This document shows, piece after piece, positions 36,499 through 45,547 of a stretch of DNA of 64,000 nt. The stretch is from JAVBLP01 sp052034625. Lineage in GTDB: Bacteria; Elusimicrobiota; Endomicrobiia; Endomicrobiales; Endomicrobiaceae. The stretch covers positions 44,858-108,857 of the forward strand of contig JBPOII010000010.1 of NCBI GenBank assembly GCA_052034625.1. The letters run 5' to 3'. The notes under the pieces were generated by a model. It did no database searches, was not told where the DNA came from, and worked only from the letters and a program-made list of their open reading frames with translations. The first letter of the stretch is position 1. Every line of letters begins with the position of its first letter. Both the position numbers and the translations under genes were made by a program.

Positions 36499-36531
36499 TT
36501 CAATCCCTTAAAAGATTCTGAAAACTGAATT

Positions 36532-36545
36532 TTAGATTAGTATAA
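36532..36545. promoter_or_regulatory. DtxR-family half-degenerate box over the regulator's -10
   Basis: TTAG-ATTAGT-ATAA, one mismatch from TTAG-N6-CTAA, overlapping the -10 box (36539-36544). This is the expected place for autorepression. Confidence 0.5.
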
Positions 36546-36567
36546 AATTTTATATTTTATTTGTCAA
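36539..36567 (-). promoter_or_regulatory. Promoter of the DtxR-family regulator
   Basis: TTGACA (36562-36567), a 17-nt spacer, then TATACT (36539-36544) on the minus strand; the leader is about 34 nt with AAGGGA. Confidence 0.8.
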
Positions 36568-36585
36568 GTACCTATTTACTCTTTT

Positions 36586-36599
36586 TTAGATTACACTAA
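36586..36599. promoter_or_regulatory. DtxR-family box upstream of the regulator's promoter
   Basis: TTAG-ATTACA-CTAA, a perfect TTAG-N6-CTAA, 19 bp upstream of the -35 element. Confidence 0.6.
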
Positions 36600-36942
36600 T
36601 ATCATTTTATCTTTCTGCCCTTTTTTGAAAGAGTGGAAAGTATATTATATTGTATATTCTACTCTCACATAAACGCTTTGTTTTTTTACAATCAAAATAA
36701 AATTTATAATTTCTAAATTCGCTGTCAGTTTTACATGAGGGCATTACAACTCTGTCAAAATTTTATAAATTGTTTAATACATGCTAAAAGTAGCAGAAAA
36801 ACTTTAATTTGTGATTTGAACAAACTGACAATATTATTGGAAAGTATTTTATATTTCATTTTCCATTTGATTTTTTGCTCATTATGATATAAACTATTCT
36901 GTACCGGTTAATAATATAAATAATTTATATTAAAAGGTACTT
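36600..36942. other. Intergenic region before the autotransporter
   Basis: No gene is seen. A weak candidate promoter for the autotransporter is TTGATT (36867-36872) with TATAAA (36888-36893), a short 15-nt spacer. A long leader with AAGG precedes the ATG at 36943. Confidence 0.4.
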
Positions 36943-39900
36943 ATGGAACAGAAAAAACTTTCCTATCTTCCATATCTTCTTATACTGCCTCTCTTGTTTT
37001 TTTCAACAATAGCTAAGGCCGATGATGTAAATAACTTTCTACAGTTCCAGGCAGCTCTGATCAACCCTTTAGTATCGGAAATAAATGTTACCGCAGACGA
37101 AATAGTATTTGGAAACAATATCATAAAACTGATAACAAGAACTTTTGATATGAAAAGTTCGGCGCCTGGCGGCTTTTCTGAACTTTCGGGAAATTCCACA
37201 TATAAAGTCCTGTCTTTTTCTGCAAACTCAAATATCTCTTTTGAAAATATAATTTTCAATGATTTTAAAACAAATGACCCCGGCTCGTCCACAGAGCAAA
37301 ATTTTGGTGGAGCTCTTAACCTTAACAGATCTGCTGCTTCGTTTTCCGCAACAACTTCTTTTACAGGCAATAAAGCAAATAAAGGCGGTGCAATATACGC
37401 AATCAGAAGTTCGAATTTATTTTTTAATTCAGCCGCTGCTTTCACAGGAAATGAATCATATAATGCCGGAGCAGCCATATACCTTAACAACTCACAAGCC
37501 GTATTTGCAGATACCGCAAATTTTAGTCAAAACGTTTCTAAAGCTTACGGCGGCGGCTTTTATGCTGACGAAGCATCGACTGTATCATTTAAAGGAACGG
37601 CTTATTTTTCAAATAATGAAGCAACTTTGTACGGAGCAGGCTTTTATACAAATAAATCATCGGTTTCTTTTGAAGGAATAGCTGATATACGGTTAAACAG
37701 ATCCAACAATATGGGCGGAGGTTTCCTTTCAGACAACTCAACCATAATATTCGATGCAAATACCATTATAAGTTCAAACTCTTCTGTATATTCAGGCGGC
37801 GGCTTTCTTGCAAACAATCTTTCTAATATATTTTTCAATAATGATGTAGAGATAAGCTCTAACTCTTCCTCTTCCGGCAGCGGTGGAGGATTCAGAGCGA
37901 ACAACTCAAAGATTCTTTTTACAAACACTTCCGCAATATCTTCATTTTATGGAAACAACGCTTCTCACGGAGGCTCTTTTTCTGCGAACTTCTCAACTAT
38001 AACTTTTAACTCTGAAGCCTTATTTGAAATGAACTACTCTTCTAATAGCGGCGGAGCTATATACGCTACAGATGGTTCAATACTTTTCTTTAATGGCAAA
38101 TCGTCATTTAAATACAATTCTTCAATAAGTTCCGGCGGTGCCATTTCAGTTACTAAAAACTCCTTCATATCTTTTGGCAATGAAGTCATATTTTCATCAA
38201 ACACTTCGGGAAAAGGCGGCTCTCTATATATTGAATCTTCTTCCGCATCGCTTTTAAATCCTAAATTTTATAATAACAAATCAAATGCAGCCGGAGGTGC
38301 GATATATCTTGAAGGGACACCGGACAGATATGCTTCTATCGATATTAAAGCCACTTCCGGAGAACAAGCTGTTTTTAAAGGGAATCAGGCAAAAGGTCTT
38401 TCAAATGCTCTATATATAGGCAGTTACAGCAAAGCCTCTTTTCAGGCTCAATCGGGGGCCTCAATTGAAATGTATGACGGATTTAACGGCAGCGCTGCAA
38501 ATACATCATTTATTTTTTCAGGAGAAGGCGATTTTAACTTTTACGGAGACTCTTCCGGCAACAAACTGAATATGACTCTTGCCGCTACAAACGGCGGAGC
38601 GTTCAACATTAAACCCGGTGCGCTATTTATGGCAGCCAAACTTACAAACAATGCCGGCTCTATATTTAATATGAGCAATGATGCTGAAGATATTATTATT
38701 CTGGCAACACTGGACAATAGCGGCACACTCTCATTTGATGCCCTTGCATCAGGCAACTCCGACAAAATATATGTAAGCGGAGATGTAAAGTTGAGCTCTT
38801 CTTCAAGCAAACTTGAATTAAACTCAGATATCTCAAACAAGAATTTCAAAAAAATAATTTATACTTTAATACATTATGACGGCATTTACAGCGGAACTTT
38901 TGCTGATTTTGTTTTCAATTCTTCAGTTACTTTTTCTACATCGCCATTGATCAATTACGGCGATATTTTCCCTAATTGGATTACTGTAACGCTTTATGGC
39001 GGAGAAGATAAAACAAATTTTGCATCAATACCCGGCTTAAATTTTAACCAAGTTCAGGTTGCAAAGACTTTTGATTATCTCTCTGATAAAAGCAGCGGAG
39101 AACTTGATATTATTATGGGGCTCATTGAAGGCTTTGATATTGCCGGAAAGAAAAAAGCACTGCAGCAATCATCAGGCTACTTCCTTGCAAATGTGATAAA
39201 GAATGTAGCCGCCGAGAACGAAAGTTCTTACATTTTCCATAAGATCAATGCGGTACGCAAGGTACTCTCAAAAGATAATAAAGTTTGGGCACAGTATATA
39301 GGCAATGCTTTAACTTTTTCAGAGGACAAAAACTCACCAAAAGATTATCAAGATACATCAAACGGCATAATGCTTGGTTTTGACACAGTGATAGAAGATC
39401 AGATCACAGCAGGTTTTTACGGAAAATATTTAAATCACAATGTAAACCAAAACCCGGAAAATTCGGCCGAATTAAACTCTACGGGGCTAGGTTTTTATAC
39501 CGGATACAAAGATCTCCTATGGGATTTTAAAGCTCTTATCTTTGCAAACTTTAATGAAAACAATACACAAAGATTTATTCCTTTCCTTAACAAAAAAACA
39601 AAAGCCTCCTTTAACAGCAAGACTTTAGGTTTTGATTTTGAAGGAGCAACAAGTTTAAATTTTACTATGTTTTCATACATAAGGCCTTTTGCGGGCTTTG
39701 AACTCAGAAATGTGTCTTATAAAGGTTTTACTGAAAGAGGGGCAGGAGCTTTAAACCTTAATGTTGATGGAGATAATTATTTCAGGTCAGCTTTTAAACT
39801 TGGAGCCTCTATAAATTATGATGCCAGGCTTTACAGCTACTTTTTAGGAGTTGAAACAAAATACCTTATAAGCGGCGATGCTAATATAATAGAGTCTTCT

Positions 39901-40251
39901 TTTGATAAGACGAATGTTTCTTTTAAAAGCAAAAGCTCTACTGAAGGACGTTTAGTTTTAGGAGCTTCGGCAGGAGCTATGATAAAAATAATAAAAGATG
40001 TCCACATATTTGTAAACGCTGACATATTCAAGGCTGAACAATATGAGAACCTGCATGCAAATATAGGGATCAGATATTCTTTCAACACTCCGGCACCTTC
40101 ATCAAAAAGTTATTCATTCCCATTTAACAAAAAACTTGCTCCTGACAATAATCTTTATGCTCCTCCTCCTCCGGAACCGTCTGACGATGGCATAGTTTCA
40201 AGCGACAATTTACCTATAGGCGAAGACCTTTTTCAAACGCTCTTGCCTTAA
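36943..40251 (+). CDS. Pmp-like autotransporter (type V secretion)
   Basis: 1,102 residues. A signal peptide (1-27, ending KADD) precedes a long beta-helix passenger. Residues about 115-480 repeat the GGA(I/G)-x-F-x-x-N style of chlamydial polymorphic membrane proteins: GGALNLN, FTGNKANKGGAIYA, FSQN...GGGFYAD, FSNNEATLYGAGFYTN and more. A C-terminal autotransporter beta-barrel runs from about 770 to 1047 (VWAQYIGNALTFSED at its start, IGIRYSF at its end). Unusually, a 55-residue Pro-rich tail (YAPPPPEPSDD) follows the terminal Phe. It is probably an adhesin or surface protein. The gene stands alone, followed by tRNA-Ser. Confidence 0.88.
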   Translation: MEQKKLSYLPYLLILPLLFFSTIAKADDVNNFLQFQAALINPLVSEINVTADEIVFGNNIIKLITRTFDMKSSAPGGFSELSGNSTYKVLSFSANSNISFENIIFNDFKTNDPGSSTEQNFGGALNLNRSAASFSATTSFTGNKANKGGAIYAIRSSNLFFNSAAAFTGNESYNAGAAIYLNNSQAVFADTANFSQNVSKAYGGGFYADEASTVSFKGTAYFSNNEATLYGAGFYTNKSSVSFEGIADIRLNRSNNMGGGFLSDNSTIIFDANTIISSNSSVYSGGGFLANNLSNIFFNNDVEISSNSSSSGSGGGFRANNSKILFTNTSAISSFYGNNASHGGSFSANFSTITFNSEALFEMNYSSNSGGAIYATDGSILFFNGKSSFKYNSSISSGGAISVTKNSFISFGNEVIFSSNTSGKGGSLYIESSSASLLNPKFYNNKSNAAGGAIYLEGTPDRYASIDIKATSGEQAVFKGNQAKGLSNALYIGSYSKASFQAQSGASIEMYDGFNGSAANTSFIFSGEGDFNFYGDSSGNKLNMTLAATNGGAFNIKPGALFMAAKLTNNAGSIFNMSNDAEDIIILATLDNSGTLSFDALASGNSDKIYVSGDVKLSSSSSKLELNSDISNKNFKKIIYTLIHYDGIYSGTFADFVFNSSVTFSTSPLINYGDIFPNWITVTLYGGEDKTNFASIPGLNFNQVQVAKTFDYLSDKSSGELDIIMGLIEGFDIAGKKKALQQSSGYFLANVIKNVAAENESSYIFHKINAVRKVLSKDNKVWAQYIGNALTFSEDKNSPKDYQDTSNGIMLGFDTVIEDQITAGFYGKYLNHNVNQNPENSAELNSTGLGFYTGYKDLLWDFKALIFANFNENNTQRFIPFLNKKTKASFNSKTLGFDFEGATSLNFTMFSYIRPFAGFELRNVSYKGFTERGAGALNLNVDGDNYFRSAFKLGASINYDARLYSYFLGVETKYLISGDANIIESSFDKTNVSFKSKSSTEGRLVLGASAGAMIKIIKDVHIFVNADIFKAEQYENLHANIGIRYSFNTPAPSSKSYSFPFNKKLAPDNNLYAPPPPEPSDDGIVSSDNLPIGEDLFQTLLP

Positions 40252-40269
40252 CAGTTTTTAACCTGTCTA

Positions 40270-40298
40270 TTGAACAGAATCAAAATTATTTGTATAAT
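40270..40298 (+). promoter_or_regulatory. Promoter of tRNA-Ser
   Basis: TTGAAC (40270-40275), a 17-nt spacer and TATAAT (40293-40298), about 55 nt before the tRNA. An imperfect hairpin (AGACTTCTT with AAGAAGTGTCT) lies between. Confidence 0.7.
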
Positions 40299-40354
40299 TC
40301 TAAGACTTCTTGCAAAAAGAAGTGTCTTGCAGATAACTAATTGTTTTATTAAAT

Positions 40355-40441
40355 GGAAGGATGGCCGAGTGGTTGATGGCGCTAGTCTTGAAAACTAGTA
40401 TAGGAGAAATCCTATCGGGGGTTCAAATCCCTCTCCTTCCG
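40355..40441 (+). tRNA. tRNA-Ser (TGA)
   Basis: An 87-nt type II tRNA. Acceptor GGAAGGA/TCCTTCC pairs with discriminator G; the anticodon stem CTAGT/ACTAG has loop CTTGAAA with anticodon TGA. The long variable arm (TAGGA...TCCTA) and T-arm GGGGG-TTCAAAT-CCCTC support Ser. Confidence 0.97.
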
Positions 40442-40594
40442 TTCTTTATTTTTATAGAAACTTTTTCTTTCCTGCCGTTGTCTTTGTCATTTCTTCGCCC
40501 CTTGCGGGAGAAGTCCGGTCGCAGACCGGGATGAGGGGTATGTCCTTGCCGTTGATTTGTAATTGCCGTTTCGTCGTTTGCCGTTGCCTTTTTT

Positions 40595-40624
40595 GTCATT
40601 CCCGAGTGTCTTAGTCGGGGATCC
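40595..40624 (+). repeat. REP-like palindrome
   Basis: GTCATTCCCGA...TCGGGGATCC, same family as the unit at 11585. Confidence 0.8.
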
Positions 40625-41000
40625 ATTTTGCATTTTGATTTATTGTCTTTTCCCTCGCCCCTTGCGGGAGAGGGCAGGGTGAGGGGTCAGTCGTTGTCAT
40701 GTTGAGTCCTGTGACTACGCTCAGGATAAACTCCGTCGAAATATCTGCCTTTATTTTTCTGCCGCTTTGCTTGTCATCCTGCGCAGTCGCAGACTGTCGC
40801 AGGATCCACTCCTTTGTCGTTGTTGTTAATGTCCTCCTGAGAAAAGCGAAGCTTTGCTGAAGGATCTGCCTTTATAGCAGTTAGTATTTTGTTTTTTTGT
40901 CGTTGTTGTTTTTTGCCGCCTCAGAAGCACAGCTTATGAATGGAAAGATTTTTCAGACGGCTTAATTCCTGTATGCAAGCCTTTGTATTTGTTGCCGTTC

Positions 41001-41185
41001 TGCCGCCCTTTTTGCGAGTCTATGAGAGCAGAAAATATTTGTGTTTGCTTAGCACGGTTTGCGTTGTTTGAAGTAAAACTCCTTTAAAGTCTTTATAAGC
41101 GTTTTACAAGTTCGCAAACCGACAAATATTTTCAAACGAATGCAAACCAGGCGGCGATTTGCTCACTTTCTAAAAGTGAGGCGGG
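41001..41185 (-). repeat. 185-bp nested-palindrome repeat, copy B
   Basis: Inverted relative to copy A. Internal inverted repeats nest inside each other: GAAAATATTTGT (41031-41042) with ACAAATATTTTC (41122-41133); GGTTTGCG (41056-41063) with CGCAAACC (41113-41120); GTAAAAC (41073-41079) with GTTTTAC (41101-41107). A separate hairpin CTCACTTT/AAAGTGAG lies near 41162-41180. The order makes one long interrupted stem, so a structured RNA or a MITE-like element is possible. Confidence 0.88.
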
Positions 41186-41282
41186 TCTAAGGGTATGCAA
41201 TACCCTTGAAAGAACCGCTCTTCAGCGGCAGAGTTTTGCACACTTTTGATCGCTTGCAAAAGTGTGAAAGAAAATAAAGCCT

Positions 41283-41312
41283 GTCATCCCCGAAATTCGT
41301 AGTCGGGAATCC
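41283..41312 (+). repeat. REP-like palindrome
   Basis: GTCATCCCCGA...TCGGGAATCC, the same unit as at 11585 with one arm difference. Confidence 0.8.
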
Positions 41313-41329
41313 ATTTTGCCTTTTGTCTT

Positions 41330-42586
41330 TTATATTTTCATTCTAATTATCGTAAGTTCAGGAAAGAGTTTTGCTTTTTGCGGGTCAATAGGTATTATTG
41401 CCGTCTGACCTGTTCTACCGGGTCCTACAAAATCGGCAGGTTTATCATCAAAACCGTCAATTAAAGAATCAATCGTAATTATTTCAGGTTCAAATTGATA
41501 AGGCGAAAGTATCTCTATCTTATCGCCTTTTGTAATTTTATTTCTTATATCTATAACAATACTATTTCCTCTGTTTTCTTTTACATAACCTACATTACGC
41601 CAATCGCTTCTGCTTGATGTGTCCAAATAATCTTGTGCTTCCGATGTAGGGATTCCGTCAAAAAAGCCAAGCGTATAACCTCTGTTCTGAAGTGTTTCAA
41701 GTTCTTGTATATAAAGGTCGGGCTTCCAAGCGGCAGGAGCATTAAAATAATCGTCTATTGCTTTTCTGTAAACTCTTGCTGTCTGAGCTACATAATATGG
41801 GGTTTTATGTCTCCCCTCAATTTTTAGGCTGTCAAAACCGGCTGAAAGTACTTTGTCAAATTTCGGCATAAGGCAAAGATCTTTTGAATTCATTATATAA
41901 GAGCCGTGATCATCTTCATACATTTCAAGATATTCTCCGGGACGCTTCTCTTCTTCCATTACAAGTTTGCTTTTATATTTCCACCTGCACGAATGTGCAC
42001 ATGCACCCTGATTTGCACTTCTTGAAGCCATAAATGCAGACATTAGACATCTTCCGGAATAACTTATGCACATTGCCCCATGCACAAAAATTTCAAGTTT
42101 TATATCTTTGCATTTTTCTCTTATTTCAAGCGCTTCATTAAAACTTACTTCCCGACCCAAAACGCATAGATCTGCACCCATATCTTTCCAAAATTTTACA
42201 GTCAGCCACGAGCAGACATTTGCCTGCGTAGAAATATGCAAAGGCATTTCAGGCATCTCTTGTTTTACATATTTAAAAATCCCCGGGTCGGAAATGATTA
42301 TGCCGTCAGGCGAAAGATGTTTTAAGGTTTTGACATGGTTTTCAAGTTTTGCGATATCCCTGTTATGAGAAAAAAGATTCAGCGTCAAATATACTTTTTT
42401 TCCCTTTGAATGTGCAAAAGCTATGCCCTCTTCCATATCTTCAAGAGGGAATTTTGATTTGGCACGCAGCGACATTTCAGGGGTGCCTGCATATACTACA
42501 TCGGCACCATAAAAAAATGCAGTTTTAAGACTTGATAATGACCCCGCCGGCAACAGAAGTTCAGGTTTTTTTATATTGTTTTCCAT
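41330..42586 (-). CDS. Peptidase U32 family protein (TrhP/YegQ type)
   Basis: 418 residues. KPELLLPAGSLSSLKTAFFYGADVVYAG begins the U32 TIM barrel. The U32 signature follows: EIFVHGAMCISYSGRCLMSAF, then GACAHSCRW, whose Cys residues bind an iron-sulphur cluster in characterised relatives. A C-terminal beta-barrel with GDKIEILSP follows. Family members TrhP/YegQ act in prephenate-dependent tRNA U34 hydroxylation, and others were first described as collagenases; the tRNA role is more likely for a protein of this length and Cys pattern. It is monocistronic. The nearest genes are unrelated, and the defence island starts just upstream. Confidence 0.88.
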   Translation of the reverse strand: MENNIKKPELLLPAGSLSSLKTAFFYGADVVYAGTPEMSLRAKSKFPLEDMEEGIAFAHSKGKKVYLTLNLFSHNRDIAKLENHVKTLKHLSPDGIIISDPGIFKYVKQEMPEMPLHISTQANVCSWLTVKFWKDMGADLCVLGREVSFNEALEIREKCKDIKLEIFVHGAMCISYSGRCLMSAFMASRSANQGACAHSCRWKYKSKLVMEEEKRPGEYLEMYEDDHGSYIMNSKDLCLMPKFDKVLSAGFDSLKIEGRHKTPYYVAQTARVYRKAIDDYFNAPAAWKPDLYIQELETLQNRGYTLGFFDGIPTSEAQDYLDTSSRSDWRNVGYVKENRGNSIVIDIRNKITKGDKIEILSPYQFEPEIITIDSLIDGFDDKPADFVGPGRTGQTAIIPIDPQKAKLFPELTIIRMKI

Positions 42587-42691
42587 TCTTCTATTTAAGC
42601 ATTTTTTAGAGAGAAGTCAAAACTGGGGAGGGGGTGTGAGGCTTTACTTTTTGCTTCCGAATTTAGTGCTGGTTAAGAACCGTAATACTAC

Positions 42692-44521
42692 TTAAAACTT
42701 CTTTTCTATGTTATCGAATAAGTTTGTTATGTTTTTCATGGTTGTTTGATCCAAACTAATTTTTGTTTTATTTTGACAAGTTTCCAAAAACTTTTTGGCA
42801 ATTAAAACCTTATCCCATTTTTCTTTTTTAACATATGTTGAATTTTTTTCAGTATATTCATTGTTTTCTTCTTCAAGCACAAATTTTTTAAAATCAGAAA
42901 GCGAAAAAATATCTTCGATAGTTCCTTCTGTGTCTAAAACAGAAAGGATTAAATCTTTTGCAACCAACCAATTCTTTTTTAAATTTTTCTCTCCGTTTTT
43001 TTTACCTTGATCGTTGTCATAGAGATAAATAACTTTTTCCCCCCAGCCATGTAAGATTGTTCCAACAAGTGGCATGTTACCACAGCCTCCGCCTAAAATA
43101 AAGTTAATATTTTCTTTATTAAGGATTTTTTTAAAAGCATTTAGGTAATAAACGTCAGAAGGTCCTTCAACAACTACATTGTTACTTTTGCCGAACGTAG
43201 AAATTCCTGTATTTAACTCAAGACCTATTGCTGTTAAAATAGGGGTAAGTGTTTCTTTGTCTGCTAAGGCATGAACTTTGTTTTCAATTTCAGTTCCTGA
43301 TTCTGGCGAACGATAGACCAATCGGATTCTATTTAATTTATCAGCCTCCAAAAGATAAGGTGAATGTGTCGAGAAAATAAGCTGGACTTCCTTTGCAGAA
43401 TCTTCAAGTTTGTCTAAAATATCCTTTTGTGCTTTAGCATGTAAAAACAAACCAGGCTCATCAATCAAAATAATATTCGGTTTTTCTTCGCTTGCCCGTG
43501 CAGAAACTTTTATGTAAAAGGCAAGATGCCATTGTCTTCCTTTACTTCGCATGCTTGGCTCATATGGATAACCATCTTCTTTTATCCAAAAAAAGAGATT
43601 TTCTGAGTCCCAAGTAACACTCAACTTTGAAATATCTTGAGTCCAGTACTTTTCATAGTCAATATTGATTTTTATGTTTATATCGTCCTTATGTTTTTCT
43701 TTAGCTCTATCATCGTTGCCTTTTATTGTAGATATGTCTAAATCGCTTATTACTGACAAATCCTTAATAAATTCGTTCTTTTCTAGTTCAGCAAACGGGA
43801 TTTTGTTTGGAAAAACATCATCAAAGGAATTAAACAAAATAAAATTTGGTATCAATTGCTTTAAAACTTTCAAAAATTCTGTTTTGGTCGCAAGCAAATT
43901 TTCAAGACCATTTATTTCTTTTTCTATTTCAGCAATTAGTTCTAAAAATATGCTACGCTCTTCATCTTCTTTTATTAGAGTTGTTCTTGGTATTGTGGTA
44001 TTTTTGAAACTACTGAAAAGCATTTTTTCACTGTCAAAATCTAAAAACTCAAAATCAAATAAGCTAGCACTAAATTCTTCATATTTTGTGTAGATAGCTT
44101 TAATTTTACTCCATTTATCTTTTATGGATTTTTGAAATTCATTAATTTCATTTCTAGCAAAAATATCATTTTCTAAGGTATTCTTACCAAAAGAATAATC
44201 ATCAGGAAAAGTTTTAATAACTTCAATTTCAGTATCAGCGGTTGCTTTTAGAGGAGATTTTATCTCTTCAAGAATTTTATTAATAGTGTCTTTTTTAACA
44301 GTAAAAGTTATTGAAATTTCTGGTGTAGATTCAGACGATTGTATTGGTTTTGCAGATATTCGTATCTCTTTATTAACATTAAAATCCTCCAAAGCTTCGA
44401 GGATAGAGGTTTTTCCTGATTCATTTTTTCCAGCAAAAACAGTAATTGTGTCCGTTAAATAACAATCTCCACTATCCTTAATTGATTTATAGTTTTTAAT
44501 TCTAAATTTCTTTAACTTCAT
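42692..44521 (-). CDS. OLD-family ATPase with TOPRIM nuclease domain
   Basis: 609 residues. The ABC-type ATPase has Walker A GKNESGKTS (31-39), signature-like SKGRQWH (326-332), Walker B IILIDEP (350-355) and the H-loop STHSPYL (384-390). A long coiled insert lies between. A TOPRIM domain follows: VVVEGPSDVYYLNAF with Glu452, then YLYDNDQGKK with the DxD-type acids at 502-504. This is the overcoming-lysogenization-defect (OLD) nuclease architecture used in antiphage systems such as Gabija and PARIS-like systems. No UvrD-like GajB partner is adjacent, so it may be a solitary (class 1-like) OLD. An inverted repeat at 44585-44608 lies in its upstream region. Confidence 0.9.
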   Translation of the reverse strand: MKLKKFRIKNYKSIKDSGDCYLTDTITVFAGKNESGKTSILEALEDFNVNKEIRISAKPIQSSESTPEISITFTVKKDTINKILEEIKSPLKATADTEIEVIKTFPDDYSFGKNTLENDIFARNEINEFQKSIKDKWSKIKAIYTKYEEFSASLFDFEFLDFDSEKMLFSSFKNTTIPRTTLIKEDEERSIFLELIAEIEKEINGLENLLATKTEFLKVLKQLIPNFILFNSFDDVFPNKIPFAELEKNEFIKDLSVISDLDISTIKGNDDRAKEKHKDDINIKINIDYEKYWTQDISKLSVTWDSENLFFWIKEDGYPYEPSMRSKGRQWHLAFYIKVSARASEEKPNIILIDEPGLFLHAKAQKDILDKLEDSAKEVQLIFSTHSPYLLEADKLNRIRLVYRSPESGTEIENKVHALADKETLTPILTAIGLELNTGISTFGKSNNVVVEGPSDVYYLNAFKKILNKENINFILGGGCGNMPLVGTILHGWGEKVIYLYDNDQGKKNGEKNLKKNWLVAKDLILSVLDTEGTIEDIFSLSDFKKFVLEEENNEYTEKNSTYVKKEKWDKVLIAKKFLETCQNKTKISLDQTTMKNITNLFDNIEKKF

Positions 44522-44584
44522 AGTAGTTCCTGTTTTTTAGTGTCTATCCTTTTAATTTTTTTTAGTCTGGAAGTGTTTTTTACT

Positions 44585-44608
44585 TTGAAAATAATATACA
44601 TTATTTCA
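44585..44608. promoter_or_regulatory. Imperfect palindrome upstream of the OLD gene
   Basis: TTGAAAATAAT...ATTATTTCAA with a one-base offset between arms, about 65 bp before the OLD start. It could be an operator. No convincing promoter could be placed in the 248-nt gap. Confidence 0.4.
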
Positions 44609-44769
44609 AATCCATAAAAAAACTCTTTCAATTAAATCAGAATTTTAGCTTAAAGCAATTTAGCAATCTGTCCACTATGTATATTGTACAATTATAAAAG
44701 AAAAAAAACTCTTAAAATAGATGGGAAGAACTATTTAAAATGACAAATGAAGGTTTTAGAAAAAGTATT

Positions 44770-45516
44770 TTAATAGAGCGTTTCGGCAAATATGAACTTC
44801 GAATTTTTCAAATAGATTATAATTCCATGCATCAAATCAAGAAACCAGTTAATCTCTTCATTATCAATATCACCTGACAATGTACCAGGGGCAAGCATAT
44901 TGCTATGCTTATAACTACAATATTTATTGTAATACTGCTTAAATAGTCCATCATCTATATTTCCCATGTTTTTTGCAAAAGCAAATATATATTGTGAAAT
45001 AGGCATTGGTGCATAAAACTTATTTAATATTCTAATTTTATCCTTGTTTGAGCCAATACGGTTTTTTAGTTTTTCAATAGCTTCTCTATGTTTTTCTTCT
45101 TGGTTTTTGTTATCTCTGATTATGGTTGCACCAACCGGATAAAATATTTTTTGCATTACCATATATGCATTCCAAGAGAAGTCATTCTTAAGATCATTGT
45201 TTATTTCAAGTATAGCATGCAAACGTCCAAAAGCAGATTTAGCCAAATATTTATTGTAGTGTTCAAGGCATTTCGCTTCAGAATTACAATCATTTATATA
45301 ACTCAATATGCTGCAAGTTTCTAGTGTATGTCCGGCAATCAAAAAAGCATCATAGTATTGCTGATTATCCAATAATACAATAAATGATTTGTTAGCTTCA
45401 CAAATACGAGTGTAAAGATTCCAAGTCATATATCGCATTGCATGTTCATCACCATCAAACTGGGGTTTAGGTATTGGGATGAAATCACGAATGATTTTTA
45501 TTTTGTCGTTTGTCAT
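44770..45516 (-). CDS. DUF5677-like helical protein in a Dam/ParB operon
   Basis: 248 residues, all-helical in appearance. Segments resembling DUF5677 proteins are AFLIAGHTLETCSILSYI in the middle and YYNKYCSYKHSNMLAPG with a Tyr/His pair near the end. DUF5677 proteins are described as HEPN-like, and HEPN domains in defence operons are often ribonucleases, but an R-x4-6-H motif is not obvious here. The gene follows dam by 31 nt and is the last of a three-gene operon (ParB-like, Dam, this gene). The family call is tentative. Confidence 0.5.
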   Translation of the reverse strand: MTNDKIKIIRDFIPIPKPQFDGDEHAMRYMTWNLYTRICEANKSFIVLLDNQQYYDAFLIAGHTLETCSILSYINDCNSEAKCLEHYNKYLAKSAFGRLHAILEINNDLKNDFSWNAYMVMQKIFYPVGATIIRDNKNQEEKHREAIEKLKNRIGSNKDKIRILNKFYAPMPISQYIFAFAKNMGNIDDGLFKQYYNKYCSYKHSNMLAPGTLSGDIDNEEINWFLDLMHGIIIYLKNSKFIFAETLY

Positions 45517-45547
45517 AACTTTCGTTTATTACCTAAATGTTTTTGTG

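Larger units (their letters stand above)
40442..41329. repeat. Repeat-rich intergenic spacer downstream of tRNA-Ser
   Basis: No gene is seen in nearly 890 bp. It holds CCCTTGCGGGAG-type units (40496-40538, 40652-40686), REP-like palindromes (40595-40624, 41283-41312), a GTTGAG...CGTCGAAATATCTGCCT unit (about 40700-40748), a GTCATCCTGCGCAG...GCAGGATCC unit (about 40770-40806), copy B of the 185-bp nested palindrome, and simple hairpins AAGGGTAT/ATACCCTT (about 41189-41207) and CACACTTTTG/CAAAAGTGTG (about 41239-41268). The same mixture occurs after tRNA-Asn. Confidence 0.85.

Noticed and set aside
37259..37681. 140-residue frame inside the autotransporter
   Set aside because: Out-of-frame shadow of a repetitive gene; Gln/Leu-rich with no support.
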